64,000 nucleotides of DNA from Armatimonadota bacterium (GTDB lineage Bacteria > Armatimonadota > Hebobacteria > CAIYQO01), in contig JAKPKV010000137.1 in assembly GCA_029553475.1 (NCBI GenBank), forward strand, positions 1 to 64,000, read 5' to 3'. The stretch's first letter is position 1; the number at the start of each line of letters is the position of its first letter. Shown here piece after piece: positions 37,574 to 46,588 of the stretch. The position numbers were made by a program, and so were the translations under genes. The notes below the pieces were generated by a model, which was given only the letters and a program-made list of their open reading frames with translations, did not search any database and had not been told where the DNA came from.

Positions 37574-38653
37574 ATGAAACCTCATGCTTCCGGCAAAGGG
37601 TTCACCCTCATCGAGCTCCTGGTCGTCATCGCGATCATCGCGATCCTGGCGGCCATTCTTTTCCCGGTCTTTGCCAAAGCGCGCGAGAAAGCCCGGCAAA
37701 CGTCGTGCCTGAATAACGTGCGCCAGCTTGCCGCGGGGATGCTCATGTATCTCCAGGACCACGAGGAGACATTTCCCCTCGCGCAAGAGTGGAATACGGC
37801 GCTGGGAGGCCCCTACGGCCTCGAGGGGAAAGTCTGGGATTGCCCCACCTCCTCGAAGCGCGGGACGGTGACCGCGCCGGACTACTTCTTTGTCGCCGGA
37901 TCGCTGCTCTCCGGGTTGGCGCTGGGGGATATCAGCAGCCCCGTCGAGGCCCCCATGCTTGCCGACTTCGCGGGCGCCGACCGCACGAAACCCTACGTGG
38001 TGCATAGCAGCAGCGACCTGGCGGCCGACACGATCAACACGGTGGACTACCGCCATGCCTCCGGCGCCATCTTCGGCTTTGTGGACGGCCACGTCGGCTT
38101 GGCGCGGAAAAGCCAGGTCACCGCCGATTTCTTCTTCGCCTCCACCGGCCGCTCAACATCCATGGCGGTGGACAACTTCATTACCGCGTCCTACGTGACG
38201 CAGACCGGCGGGCGCAACGACATTACCGGGACGCTGGCCTACCGCTTCACGCCCACCACCGATATTACCGTCGAAGCCCTGGGGCGCGTGGTGCTGGCCG
38301 CCGGCATGACCGACTCGCACCTGATATCGCTCTGGCGCGTGTCCGACCAGAGCCTCGTCGCCGCGGTGACCGTCACGCCGTCGTCGTTGACCGACAGCCA
38401 GGGCTTCAAATACGCCCTCCTGTTCGCGCCCATCCGCTTGACCGGTGGGGTGACCTACGTCATCGGCTCCAGCGAAACCAGCGGCAGCGCGGACAAGTGG
38501 CTATCCGACCTCAGCCTCACCGGCAAGATGCGCGCCATCGCCACCATCCCCGGCCTCTGCTACGCCAACGGCGCCCCCGGCACCTACCCGTCCAGCTACT
38601 ACACCGGCGTGAACAGCGTGTATGGGCCGGCGACGTTTTATACGGCGCAATGA
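37574..38653 (+). CDS. Prepilin-like protein with H-X9-DG motif and DUF4082-like beta domain
   Basis: 359 residues. The class III signal [19 protein letters not shown] is identical in its core to the one at 19666, followed by [15 protein letters not shown] and [10 protein letters not shown]. The H-X9-DG motif is near 167-178 ([12 protein letters not shown]). From about 195 on, a strand-rich domain ([51 protein letters not shown]) resembles the DUF4082 type found in exported adhesin-like proteins. It is probably exported and assembled or displayed through the pilus/pseudopilus route. The divergent AraC regulator likely controls it. It shares its N-terminal half, but not its C-terminal domain, with the 19666 protein. 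Confidence 0.87.
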   Translation: MKPHASGKGFTLIELLVVIAIIAILAAILFPVFAKAREKARQTSCLNNVRQLAAGMLMYLQDHEETFPLAQEWNTALGGPYGLEGKVWDCPTSSKRGTVTAPDYFFVAGSLLSGLALGDISSPVEAPMLADFAGADRTKPYVVHSSSDLAADTINTVDYRHASGAIFGFVDGHVGLARKSQVTADFFFASTGRSTSMAVDNFITASYVTQTGGRNDITGTLAYRFTPTTDITVEALGRVVLAAGMTDSHLISLWRVSDQSLVAAVTVTPSSLTDSQGFKYALLFAPIRLTGGVTYVIGSSETSGSADKWLSDLSLTGKMRAIATIPGLCYANGAPGTYPSSYYTGVNSVYGPATFYTAQ

Positions 38654-38710
38654 GGCGATCTGCACAGCCGGTCACCGTTCGGTGATGACAGCGGGACGGC
38701 GCGTCCGACG

Positions 38711-38870
38711 AGGGCGTGCTCACCCTATCGGCGATGCCCAGATTTTGCGGGGATTTTTCGCCAGACACGGCGGAACAATGCCGCGGTGGCGGGACCCACC
38801 GCCCATTGTGACACGTCCGGCGGAAAATACGCCACAAGATGGGCGTTGAACGGTAGGGTGAACACGCCCT
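38711..38870. repeat. 160-bp imperfect palindrome
   Basis: Outer 20-base arms (38711-38730, 38851-38870) match at 18 positions (AGGGCGTGCTCACCCTATCG and its complement). Lower-grade pairing continues inward to a centre near GCGGTGGCGGGACCCACCGC (about 38790). It lies in the 38654-39038 gap between the prepilin and TPR genes. It resembles a palindromic MITE, and no protein is encoded. Confidence 0.7.
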
Positions 38871-38976
38871 AGGCATCCCGTTCCGATTGCTGGGATCAGT
38901 GGGCCGGGGATGAGAAGCGGGTGGTATTCGGCAAAGCGCATTCTCCCCCTTGATCGGCAGCGCCCCGCGGCGAGCG

Positions 38977-39004
38977 GTTTTCGCGCCCACGGATACGGTA
39001 TAAT
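38977..39004 (+). promoter_or_regulatory. Promoter of the TPR gene
   Basis: TATAAT at 38999-39004 lies 35 bases before the ATG at 39039. GTTTTC at 38977 with a 16-base spacer is a weak -35. Confidence 0.5.
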
Positions 39005-39038
39005 ACGTATACGGCTATCGCTCAGGAAGGGAAACGCC

Positions 39039-41708
39039 ATGTGCCGATGCGTCCTCGTCGTCCTCTGCCTCGCCAGCCTCATCCCGGCCTGTGCCGCGCT
39101 CGATCCACCGGCCTGGGAGGCGGCCATCGCCGACGGGAAGGCGGCCGCCGCGGCCGGCAACCCGCGGGTGGCGGCGGCGGCGTTCGCCCGCGCGCTGGCG
39201 CTGGCGGAGGCCGATGACCGCGACGGCCTGCGCACCGCCGACAGCCTCACCTGCCTCGGCATCCTCGCCTTTCACCGCGGCGTCGAACAGCTCGGCAACG
39301 CTTATTACCACACCATTGACCTTCACTTCACCGGCGCCCGTGAGTGGGATGCCGTCGAAACGCCGGTCCGGCCGCACTACAACGCCATCGCCTACGGCGA
39401 TCCGCATCCCATCGCCGCGCACCGCGCCCAGGCCGCCTTCAAGGAAGCCGCGGCGGCCTTCAATCGTGCCCACGGCATCCGCGTGCTCGCCCTGAAGACG
39501 GACGATCCCGCGCTGCTCGCGGCCGCCGGCAATCTCGCCGCGGCGTTCAGCCTGCAGGGCAAGCCCGCCCCCGCGCGCAGCCTGCTGGCCGCGGCGCTGG
39601 CCGCCGCCCCGGCGGAGACACCGCTGGCGGCAACCCTGCAATCCAATCTCGCCGCCGTTGAAGCGAACACCATCAGGTATCCGCGCACGTATGCGTTCTC
39701 TCGCCTCAGCGCCGCCCAGCAGCAGGCCGCCGAGGCGCTGCTGCGCCAGGCGCTGGCGGTGCGCGTGAACATCTACGGATCGGACAGTCCCCAGGCGCTG
39801 ATGAGCCTGCTGCAGCTCGGTCACCTGTTCGCGGACGCCAATCCTCGGCTGGCGGCGCGGCAGTTAGCGCAGGCCCTCGCCATCGCGAAGAAGCGCTACC
39901 CGCCGGACTCCCACAATGTGCTGGCGGTGGCCGATGCCCTGGCGGCGACGTATCGGAATTCGTCCGAGCTGCACGCCGACGAGGAGCGCCTGTTCAACGA
40001 GCTTGATGCCGATATCACCGCCGTCGCCGGCGCGCGGTCCGCCCGGCGCATCCCGGCGCTGCTGCGGCTGGGGTGGCATTACGGCATTTACGGCACCCCG
40101 GCGCAGGCGCGCGAGCCGCTGCTGGCCGCGCTGCAACTGGCGGAAGCCGCCGGGGAAGACAGCACGGCCGTCGCGGACGTGCTCGAGTGTATCCTCCGGC
40201 ACAGTACCGTGGGCGAACCCGCCGCCCGCGACGCCTGGCGCGCGCGCGCGCAGGCCATCCGCGCGAAAGCCTGGGGCGCCGTCAGCGTGCGGATGGCCGA
40301 GCATATCTTCGATGGGCAGCGCTACGAGCCGGATCACAAGGTGCGCGCCGATCAGCTCGCCCGCGTCCGCGCCATCTTCGAGCGGGTCTTCGCGCCCGAT
40401 ACCCCGGAGATGCTGGCGCTGACCCTGGCCGACGACGAGCATGGCGAACCGCTCTTTTTTCAGAAGCCGGAGCAGCAGCAGGCGCGCATTGACCGGATGG
40501 CCGCCGTGTATGGCGACACGCACCCCGCGCTGACGCCGCTGCTGCTGCGCTACGGCAAAGGCGCTCGCCGCTGGGAATACACCCCGCAAATCGAGGCCAA
40601 CACCCGCCGCGCGGTGGCGATCCAGGAGGCGGCCGTCGGCCCGGACAGCCCGGAGATGGCGGACGCCCTGTGGGAGCTGCAGGAGATCTGCTACCGCACC
40701 GGACATGACGCCGAGCGCGAAACGGTGTTGCTGCGCGGCCTGGCCATCCAGGAGCGAATCTACGGAAAAGGCGATCTGCGGCGGCTCTCCCCGTGGTTGG
40801 ATGCGCTCACGGAAACGTATGCCTGTCTGCAGCGCCTCGCCGATCAGGAAGCGGTCCTGCGCCGCATCCTCGGCCCGCAGCGTCCCGAACCGGGCGATGA
40901 TCCGGTGGACATGTCATATCGCACCGCCGACCTCGCGGCGGTGCTGAAAGCGCAGGGAAAGTTCGCCGAAGCCGAACCGTATTATCTGCGGATGCTGGCG
41001 AATGAGGAGAAGGAATACGGCGTTAACCATTTCCACCTCAACTTCCCGCTGCGGGCGTTGGCGGAGTTCTACGAAGCCTGGGGCAAGCCGGAAAAGGCGC
41101 AGCCGATGTGGGAACGCTCGCATGCGCTCTCCATGCAGGAACCGAATTTTTCCAACGACGTGATGGAACAGCTTGCCGCCAACTACCTGAAGCTGAACCA
41201 GGTTGACCGGGCGGAAGCCGCCTACGCCGTCTACCTTGACGCCATCAACCAACGCCATCCCGGCAAGCCGGAAGCGGGGCTGTGGCGCCTGCTGGACTGG
41301 GCGGAGTTCGAAGTGAAGGCCGGCCGCTATTCCGAGGCGCGCGCGCATTTCCGCCAGGCCGCCGCCCTCCCCCGTCCCCATGATCTCCGGCTCTATCTGG
41401 ATCGGCGCATCGCCATCGGTTTGGGTGACGCCGCATTCGGCCTGAAGGAGTTTCCGGAAGCGGAGACCCAATACCGCCAGGCCGTCGCCGCGCTGCGCGC
41501 AGTCGCGGAGAACAGCACCTACGACCTTGGAAGACTCGTCGCGACCGAGGAGCAACTCGCCATCACCCTCCGCGCCCTCAACCGCCCCGATGACGCCGCC
41601 GCCATCGCGCACACCGCGAAAGCCGACCGGGAACGGCTGGAGGCGCGCACAGCCGAGGACGAAGCGAACGCCAGAGCGCGGGAAACCCCTCTCCGGCGCC
41701 GCTTCTGA
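39039..41708 (+). CDS. Exported tetratricopeptide-repeat protein
   Basis: 889 residues from the ATG at 39039, which has AGGAAGG in front. The N-terminus CRCVLVVLCLASLIPACA is a signal peptide; the Cys in LIPAC could also be a lipoprotein site. The rest is built of helical pairs with TPR/kinesin-light-chain style repeats (IYGSDSPQALMSLLQLGHLF, VGPDSPEMADALWELQEICYR, AERETVLLRGLAIQERIYGKG, KFAEAEPYYLRMLANEEKEYG). Such proteins are scaffolds for periplasmic or envelope complexes. No catalytic motif is seen. It stands alone between the 160-bp palindrome and the convergent lpxD gene. Confidence 0.8.
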   Translation: MCRCVLVVLCLASLIPACAALDPPAWEAAIADGKAAAAAGNPRVAAAAFARALALAEADDRDGLRTADSLTCLGILAFHRGVEQLGNAYYHTIDLHFTGAREWDAVETPVRPHYNAIAYGDPHPIAAHRAQAAFKEAAAAFNRAHGIRVLALKTDDPALLAAAGNLAAAFSLQGKPAPARSLLAAALAAAPAETPLAATLQSNLAAVEANTIRYPRTYAFSRLSAAQQQAAEALLRQALAVRVNIYGSDSPQALMSLLQLGHLFADANPRLAARQLAQALAIAKKRYPPDSHNVLAVADALAATYRNSSELHADEERLFNELDADITAVAGARSARRIPALLRLGWHYGIYGTPAQAREPLLAALQLAEAAGEDSTAVADVLECILRHSTVGEPAARDAWRARAQAIRAKAWGAVSVRMAEHIFDGQRYEPDHKVRADQLARVRAIFERVFAPDTPEMLALTLADDEHGEPLFFQKPEQQQARIDRMAAVYGDTHPALTPLLLRYGKGARRWEYTPQIEANTRRAVAIQEAAVGPDSPEMADALWELQEICYRTGHDAERETVLLRGLAIQERIYGKGDLRRLSPWLDALTETYACLQRLADQEAVLRRILGPQRPEPGDDPVDMSYRTADLAAVLKAQGKFAEAEPYYLRMLANEEKEYGVNHFHLNFPLRALAEFYEAWGKPEKAQPMWERSHALSMQEPNFSNDVMEQLAANYLKLNQVDRAEAAYAVYLDAINQRHPGKPEAGLWRLLDWAEFEVKAGRYSEARAHFRQAAALPRPHDLRLYLDRRIAIGLGDAAFGLKEFPEAETQYRQAVAALRAVAENSTYDLGRLVATEEQLAITLRALNRPDDAAAIAHTAKADRERLEARTAEDEANARARETPLRRRF

Positions 41709-41759
41709 TAGCCCGCGCATGCCGGGGAGGGGGGCGCGCCCGGCACGGCTCCTCCCCCC

Positions 41760-42794
41760 TTACGCGCCGTCGCGCTCCGCGTCCAGCGCGGCGAGTCGCT
41801 GCTCCAGCGCCTTCACCTTCTCCGCTAGCTCGGGCAGGCGGCGGAGGGCGGCTTCCATCTTGAGCTGGTCGGCGTGCGGCTGCGCGGGATGGCCGGAGTA
41901 CGTCGCGCCCGCGGGCACGTCGCGGGTGATGCCCGCGCGGACGGCGATGCGCGCGCCGGCGCCGATGTGCTTGTGGTCCGCCACCCCCGCCTGCCCGGCG
42001 ATGATGACGCCGTCCGCCAGCGTAGCGCTGCCGGCGATGCCCACCTGGGCGACGATCATGCAGTGGGCGCCGATGGTGACGTTGTGCGCGATATGCACCA
42101 GGTTGTCAATCTTCGTGCCGCGCCCGATGACGGTGGCGCCGGAGGTGGCGCGATCAATGGTCACGTTGGCGCCGATTTCCACGTCGTCCTCGATCACCAC
42201 CGTACCCAGGTGCGGGAGTTTCTGCCAGCCGTCAGCGGCGGGGACGAACCCGAGGCCGTCCGCGCCGACGACCGCGCCCGCGTGCACGATGACGCGGGCG
42301 CCCAGGGTGCAGTGAGGATAGATGGTGACGGCGGCATGCAGCACCGTCTCCGCGCCGATGCGCACCCCGTAGCCCACCACGGCGTGGGGATGCAGCACGG
42401 CGCCCTCCCCGATGACGCTGTCCGCGCCGACGGCGGCATGGGCGCCGATGGCGGCGGTGGGATGCACGACGGCGGACGCCGCCACGTGCGCCAGCGGGTG
42501 GATGCCCGGCTCCGGCGCGCGCCGCCAGTCAAAGAGCGCCAGCGCCCGGCCAAAGGCCGCGCGCGGGTCATCTACCAGGATGAGCGGCTTCGGCGAGGTG
42601 ACGCCGGCGGGCGCGAGAATCGCCGCCGCCGGCGAGGCTTCCGCGGCGGGCAGGCGCGCCGCGTCGGTCACATAGGTCACCTCGCCGGCGGCGACGGTAT
42701 CATACCCGGCGGCGCCGGTGATGGGCAGGTCGGCATCGCCGCCCACCAGCGCGCCCCCCACCCGCGCGGTCAGTTCTCCCAGCGTGATCTGCAT
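41760..42794 (-). CDS. lpxD: UDP-3-O-acylglucosamine N-acyltransferase LpxD
   Basis: 344 residues. LpxD adds the second acyl chain in lipid A biosynthesis, so its presence implies a lipopolysaccharide-type outer membrane. The ATG at 42794 ([14 protein letters not shown]) is six bases after GGAGG; the ATG two codons earlier abuts that site. The N-terminal uridine-binding domain (about 1-100) is followed by many hexapeptide repeats of the left-handed beta-helix ([24 protein letters not shown] and on), with the catalytic-His region [12 protein letters not shown]-terminal helix ends the protein. No other lpx gene adjoins it here. Confidence 0.95.
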   Translation of the reverse strand: MQITLGELTARVGGALVGGDADLPITGAAGYDTVAAGEVTYVTDAARLPAAEASPAAAILAPAGVTSPKPLILVDDPRAAFGRALALFDWRRAPEPGIHPLAHVAASAVVHPTAAIGAHAAVGADSVIGEGAVLHPHAVVGYGVRIGAETVLHAAVTIYPHCTLGARVIVHAGAVVGADGLGFVPAADGWQKLPHLGTVVIEDDVEIGANVTIDRATSGATVIGRGTKIDNLVHIAHNVTIGAHCMIVAQVGIAGSATLADGVIIAGQAGVADHKHIGAGARIAVRAGITRDVPAGATYSGHPAQPHADQLKMEAALRRLPELAEKVKALEQRLAALDAERDGA

Positions 42795-43024
42795 GGTCAT
42801 CCTCCGCAAAAGCATCTTCGCCGGGCGGGGCGGAATGCCTGCCGGCCAACGCGGAGCATCCGGGGGACAGCCCCCCACAGCGGTCATCAACCCTCTACCC
42901 GCATCACGGTCGGGCTGCCGCGCGGTGTCCCCTGGGCCAGGAGCGGACAGTGGACGCGCTCCCCACGGCGATTTTCCCTTCGGAAGGGGGCGGAGTCAGC
43001 ACCGACCGTGCGGAGGTGGGCGCG

Positions 43025-43588
43025 TTACTCCAGCTCGTCCATTTTGCCCAGCGCCAGGAAGAAGATCAGCAGCGCCGGCAGGGCGTCGAAGATGAAACGC
43101 CAGATCGTCATGCTGCCAAACATGAACGCCAGGCCGACGGGGATGACGGAGAAGACGCAAAAGAGCCAGAAGCCCCAGCGTCCGCCGCGCAGCATGCCGA
43201 TGCACGCCGCCACGCGGATGCCGGGAGCGATGGCGAAGAAGAGGGCGATGGTCCACACCCCCGCGCCGCCGCCACCGCCGAAGGCGACATGCGCCACCAG
43301 CGCGCCGATGACCAGCACGAGCAGGCCGAGACCGTTCACCACGGCGACGACCCAGAGCAGAATCGTGAGCGGCCAGCCCAGCGGGGGGTCGTAGGTTTCG
43401 CGCGGTTGCGGGCGTCGAATCTGTCGCGGCGCGGGCTGCGGTCGTGCCGGCTCCGGCGGCGGCTGATACTGCGGCGCCACCGGCGGGGCAGCGACGGCAG
43501 GCCCGGCGGCAGCGCGTCCGGCTTTGGCACACTTCGGGCACGCGCGCTCAAAGGGGTCCATCACATACCCACACTGCGGACACTCCAT
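43025..43588 (-). CDS. Zinc-ribbon membrane protein
   Basis: 187 residues. The N-terminus is a zinc ribbon, with Cys3-x2-Cys6 and Cys17-x2-Cys20 (CPQCGYVMDPFERACPKC). A Pro-rich linker (about 30-65) leads to a membrane domain of about four helices (PLTILLWVVAVVNGLGLLVL, VWTIALFFAIAPGIRVAAC, GFWLFCVFSVIPVGLAFMF, ALPALLIFFLALG). The function is unknown. Proteins of this layout are common in Armatimonadota and Planctomycetota and are often annotated only by their zinc ribbon. The gene stands alone between lpxD and a hydantoinase gene. Confidence 0.75.
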   Translation of the reverse strand: MECPQCGYVMDPFERACPKCAKAGRAAAGPAVAAPPVAPQYQPPPEPARPQPAPRQIRRPQPRETYDPPLGWPLTILLWVVAVVNGLGLLVLVIGALVAHVAFGGGGGAGVWTIALFFAIAPGIRVAACIGMLRGGRWGFWLFCVFSVIPVGLAFMFGSMTIWRFIFDALPALLIFFLALGKMDELE

Positions 43589-43748
43589 GGGGTACCTCCT
43601 GGTCGCATCGGGTCACGCGGGCATGGTTGATCCATTGGTCGCTAGTGTACTGGAGATTGCCGAATCCCGCAAGACGGGCGTTTGCCCCCTCGACCAACGG
43701 CGCGAAGCGGGAACAGGCCCGGCGCCGGCGATGCCCACCCACGCACCG

Positions 43749-45893
43749 TCAGGACTGCTCTCCCACCACCAGCAGCACCGGCTGATCGGCGGGAAGGTGC
43801 CGCAGCTCGGCGTCGGCGAGGGAGAGGATGTGCTCGGCGGAGAGCAGGCCGGAAAGGTTGAAGATGCGCGGGCCGGCGGCGAGGAAGACGGCGGGCAGGC
43901 GCTCGCCGCCATCGCCGTAGTGGGCCTGCGCGTCAATCATCGCGCGCAGCCGCGCGGAGGCCTCGCCGGCGGCGACGGCCGCGGCGTCGGCGTGGGTGAG
44001 CTGCAGGCGGATGACCCCCTGCGCGTCCACCAGGCGGGCAGGCAGGCGCACGGTTTTGATGAGGCCGAAGAGCTTCTTCGTCTCGCGCACGGCGCCCAGC
44101 GCGGCGAAGTGCGGGGTGCGGGCGAGTTCCCGCAGACCCGCGGGCGTCACGCCCAGCGAGGCGGCGGCGGCGCGCGCCTGCGCGGCGGCATCCGCCGGCG
44201 CGCCGGCGCGGTCGCGCGCCCGCAGCTCGGTGGCCCCGCTGGCGGTGGCGCGCACGATCTGGTGCTGCGGGTCCACCTCCACCTGCACCTCGATGGTGTC
44301 CGGCGCCGCACCCATGCGCGTCACCGCCTCCACCGCCTCCTGCCGCACGCGCAGCAGGTCCTCGCGCGAGGGGTTGGGGATGGTCCGCTCCACGGTGTCG
44401 CGCACCAGCGCCAGCGCCACCCCGATGGCGGAGATCACCGGCGCGTTCTCCGCGATGCGCCAGGGGAGATCCATCATCGTGCCCGTATAGGGTACGACGG
44501 CCCCCGCGCCGCCGCCGCCCCCGATGAGGGTGACGTGCTCGCGCGGCACGCCGTAGTCCTGCAGCAGCGTCTCCACCGTACGTACCGCCTGCGCGCAGCC
44601 GCTGGCCAGCACCTGCTCGGCCGCCGCGGCCGGCTCACTGCGCAGCGCGTCGGCCAGCACCCGCGCCGCCAGCGCGCCGTCGCCGCGGGCATAATCGCCC
44701 TCCGGCACGTACCCGGCGGCGTTGGCCGCGCAGGACATGGTGAGCGCCAGCCGCGCGTCGCCATTGACGGCGATGAGATAATCGGCGGGATCGTTGGCGA
44801 GCGGCTGGATGGTGGCGGGCGCCCACCCCTCGCCCCCGGCGGGAGAAGGGGGAAGCGCCTGGGCAAAGCAGCTATAGGCGAGCCCGGCGAGGTGCGCGCT
44901 GCGCGGGCCGACGGCGACGACCGTGCCCTCCTTCACGCGCACCATGCTCCCCCCCGCGAGGCCGATGGTGCGCACGTCGAGGGTGCGCAGGAAGAGCTTG
45001 TGCCCGCCCAGCGTGGCGCTCTGCACGGCGGCCTGGCCGTTGCGGATGCAGGTGATGTCGCTGGAGGTGCCGCCCACTTCCACGAAGATGCCGTCGCTGA
45101 TCTTCGCATACATCAGCGCGGCGGCCACCCCGGCGGCGGGGCCGGAGAGGATGGTGAGGATGGGCCGGCGGCGCATCTCGTCAATGCTCATCACCCCGCC
45201 GTCGCTGCGCATGATCATCAGCGGCGCGCTGATGCCCGCCTCAGCCACCGCGTGCGCGGTCATCCGCGCCGTCTGCACCATTTTCGGGAGGATGCTGGCG
45301 TTGATCACCGCCGTGCGCGTGCGGATGCGCAGGCCGTAGAGACCGGACACTTCGTGGCTGGCGGTGGCGGGGATCTCCATCCCGGCGCAGACCTCGAGCA
45401 GCAGGCGCTCATTGGTGGGATCATCCACCCCGAACGCCTCCGCGCCGACGATCACCTGGGCGCCGCGCCCGCGCAGCGCCTCCACCGCCGCGCGCAGGGT
45501 GTCCGGCGTGGCGGCATCCGCGCCGAGGAAAGTGTGATACGTCTCCAGAAAACGCCCGGGAGCGACTTCCAGCCGGCCGATCTCGGTATCCGCGCGCGCC
45601 TTCAGCGCGTCGGCGCCGCGCGCCATGCCGATGATGCCCACCGGCGCCACGTCGCCCTCCAGCAGCGCGTTGGTGGCCTGAGTGGTGGAGTGCGCGATGA
45701 AGATGATCTCCTCCGGGCGCACCCCCGCCTCCAGCAGGCCGCGCAGCGCCTGCGTCACCCCCAGCGCCACGCCTTCGGCGGCGCGGTGCGTGGTGGGGAC
45801 TTTCGCCTGCGCGGTCACCCGCAGCGTCTCGGCCTCCACCGCCACCGCGTGGGTGAAGGTGCCGCCCACGTCAATGCCAATGCGATACGGCAT
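43749..45893 (-). CDS. Hydantoinase/oxoprolinase family protein (HyuA-like)
   Basis: 714 residues. The actin-like ATPase fold of the HyuA family is clear: RIGIDVGGTFTHAVAV at the start, HSTTQATNALLEGDVAPVGII, MRSDGGVMSIDEMRRRPILTILSGPAAGV and VEVGGTSSDI. Members hydrolyse cyclic amides such as hydantoins or 5-oxoproline with ATP. No hyuB partner is adjacent. The start at 45893 gives the family N-terminus; upstream starts run into repeats. About residue 345-360 the sequence ALPPSPAGGEGWAP is encoded by a GC hairpin (44820-44860) of the type seen in the local repeats, apparently inserted in-frame. The C-terminal 200 residues are less conserved. Confidence 0.88.
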   Translation of the reverse strand: MPYRIGIDVGGTFTHAVAVEAETLRVTAQAKVPTTHRAAEGVALGVTQALRGLLEAGVRPEEIIFIAHSTTQATNALLEGDVAPVGIIGMARGADALKARADTEIGRLEVAPGRFLETYHTFLGADAATPDTLRAAVEALRGRGAQVIVGAEAFGVDDPTNERLLLEVCAGMEIPATASHEVSGLYGLRIRTRTAVINASILPKMVQTARMTAHAVAEAGISAPLMIMRSDGGVMSIDEMRRRPILTILSGPAAGVAAALMYAKISDGIFVEVGGTSSDITCIRNGQAAVQSATLGGHKLFLRTLDVRTIGLAGGSMVRVKEGTVVAVGPRSAHLAGLAYSCFAQALPPSPAGGEGWAPATIQPLANDPADYLIAVNGDARLALTMSCAANAAGYVPEGDYARGDGALAARVLADALRSEPAAAAEQVLASGCAQAVRTVETLLQDYGVPREHVTLIGGGGGAGAVVPYTGTMMDLPWRIAENAPVISAIGVALALVRDTVERTIPNPSREDLLRVRQEAVEAVTRMGAAPDTIEVQVEVDPQHQIVRATASGATELRARDRAGAPADAAAQARAAAASLGVTPAGLRELARTPHFAALGAVRETKKLFGLIKTVRLPARLVDAQGVIRLQLTHADAAAVAAGEASARLRAMIDAQAHYGDGGERLPAVFLAAGPRIFNLSGLLSAEHILSLADAELRHLPADQPVLLVVGEQS

Positions 45894-45933
45894 ACCCACA
45901 GTGTGCCAGAAACGCGGCCATTCGTAAACCGCT

Positions 45934-46029
45934 GAGCGCCCCGCGCGCATGGGCAATTCCCCTGCAACCTTGCAACCTGCAACCTGCAACCTTGCAACCG
46001 AGCGCCCCGCGCGAGCGCATGGGCAATTC
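45934..46029. repeat. Direct repeat enclosing five TGCAACC units
   Basis: A segment starting GAGCGCCCCGCGCG and ending GCATGGGCAATTC occurs at 45934-45959 and, with four extra bases, at 46000-46029. Between them TGCAACC is repeated five times (starts 45963, 45971, 45978, 45985, 45993). It lies between the divergent hydantoinase and ferritin-like genes. Confidence 0.75.
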
Positions 46030-46110
46030 GCGGGAAAGGTGCTATGATGATGCGGCGATCAGGGGCGAGCTGGCAGGCATCCCTCGCACCGCGATCCGGA
46101 GGGAGAGAGA

Positions 46111-46587
46111 ATGGCAACGGCTGATCAGAATCTGGACGCCATGCAGCGGCTGGCGGAGATCGAAGACGCGACGGCGCAGCTCTATCGGCGGTATGCCGGC
46201 TGTTTCCCCGAACACCAGCCGTTCTGGGAGGGGCTGGCGCGGGAAGAAGACGCGCACACCCGCTGGGTGCGCGCGCTCGTGGCCAACCTGCAGGCCGGCG
46301 TGATCACCTTCCGCGACAACCGTTTCGCCCCCGACACGTTCCGGACATTCCTCGACTACCTGCACGCGCGGATGCGCGAAGCGGACGCCTACCCCCTGTC
46401 GCTGCCGGCGGCGCTGGCCATCGGCATTGATATCGAGGAGTCGTTCGTCGAGCGCGGCTTTTTCGACGTATTCGACAGCGATGACGCGCGGGCGCGCACG
46501 ACGCTGCAGCGGTTATCGGCGGAATCGGCCAATCACCTGGGGCGCCTGCGCGCGTATCAGCAGGAGCAGCGGCTGGCCGGGGCCTGA
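46111..46587 (+). CDS. Ferritin-like / rubrerythrin-like four-helix protein
   Basis: 158 residues, ATG at 46111 behind GGAGGGAGAGA. The helices carry di-iron-type ligands: Glu18 in the first helix (AEIEDATAQLYRRY), E46-x2-H49 in the second (REEDAHTRWV), Glu residues in the third (DIEESFVERGFFDVF) and E-x3-H in the fourth (SAESANHLGRL). This fits a ferritin-like oxidoreductase or iron-handling protein, though it lacks the rubredoxin domain of true rubrerythrin. Its function could be peroxide or iron defence. It ends one base before the stop of the convergent kinase gene. Confidence 0.7.
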   Translation: MATADQNLDAMQRLAEIEDATAQLYRRYAGCFPEHQPFWEGLAREEDAHTRWVRALVANLQAGVITFRDNRFAPDTFRTFLDYLHARMREADAYPLSLPAALAIGIDIEESFVERGFFDVFDSDDARARTTLQRLSAESANHLGRLRAYQQEQRLAGA

Positions 46588-46588
46588 A

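Noticed and set aside
45963-45999. CRISPR array
   Set aside because: The TGCAACC units are only 7-8 bases apart with no spacers; this is a tandem repeat.
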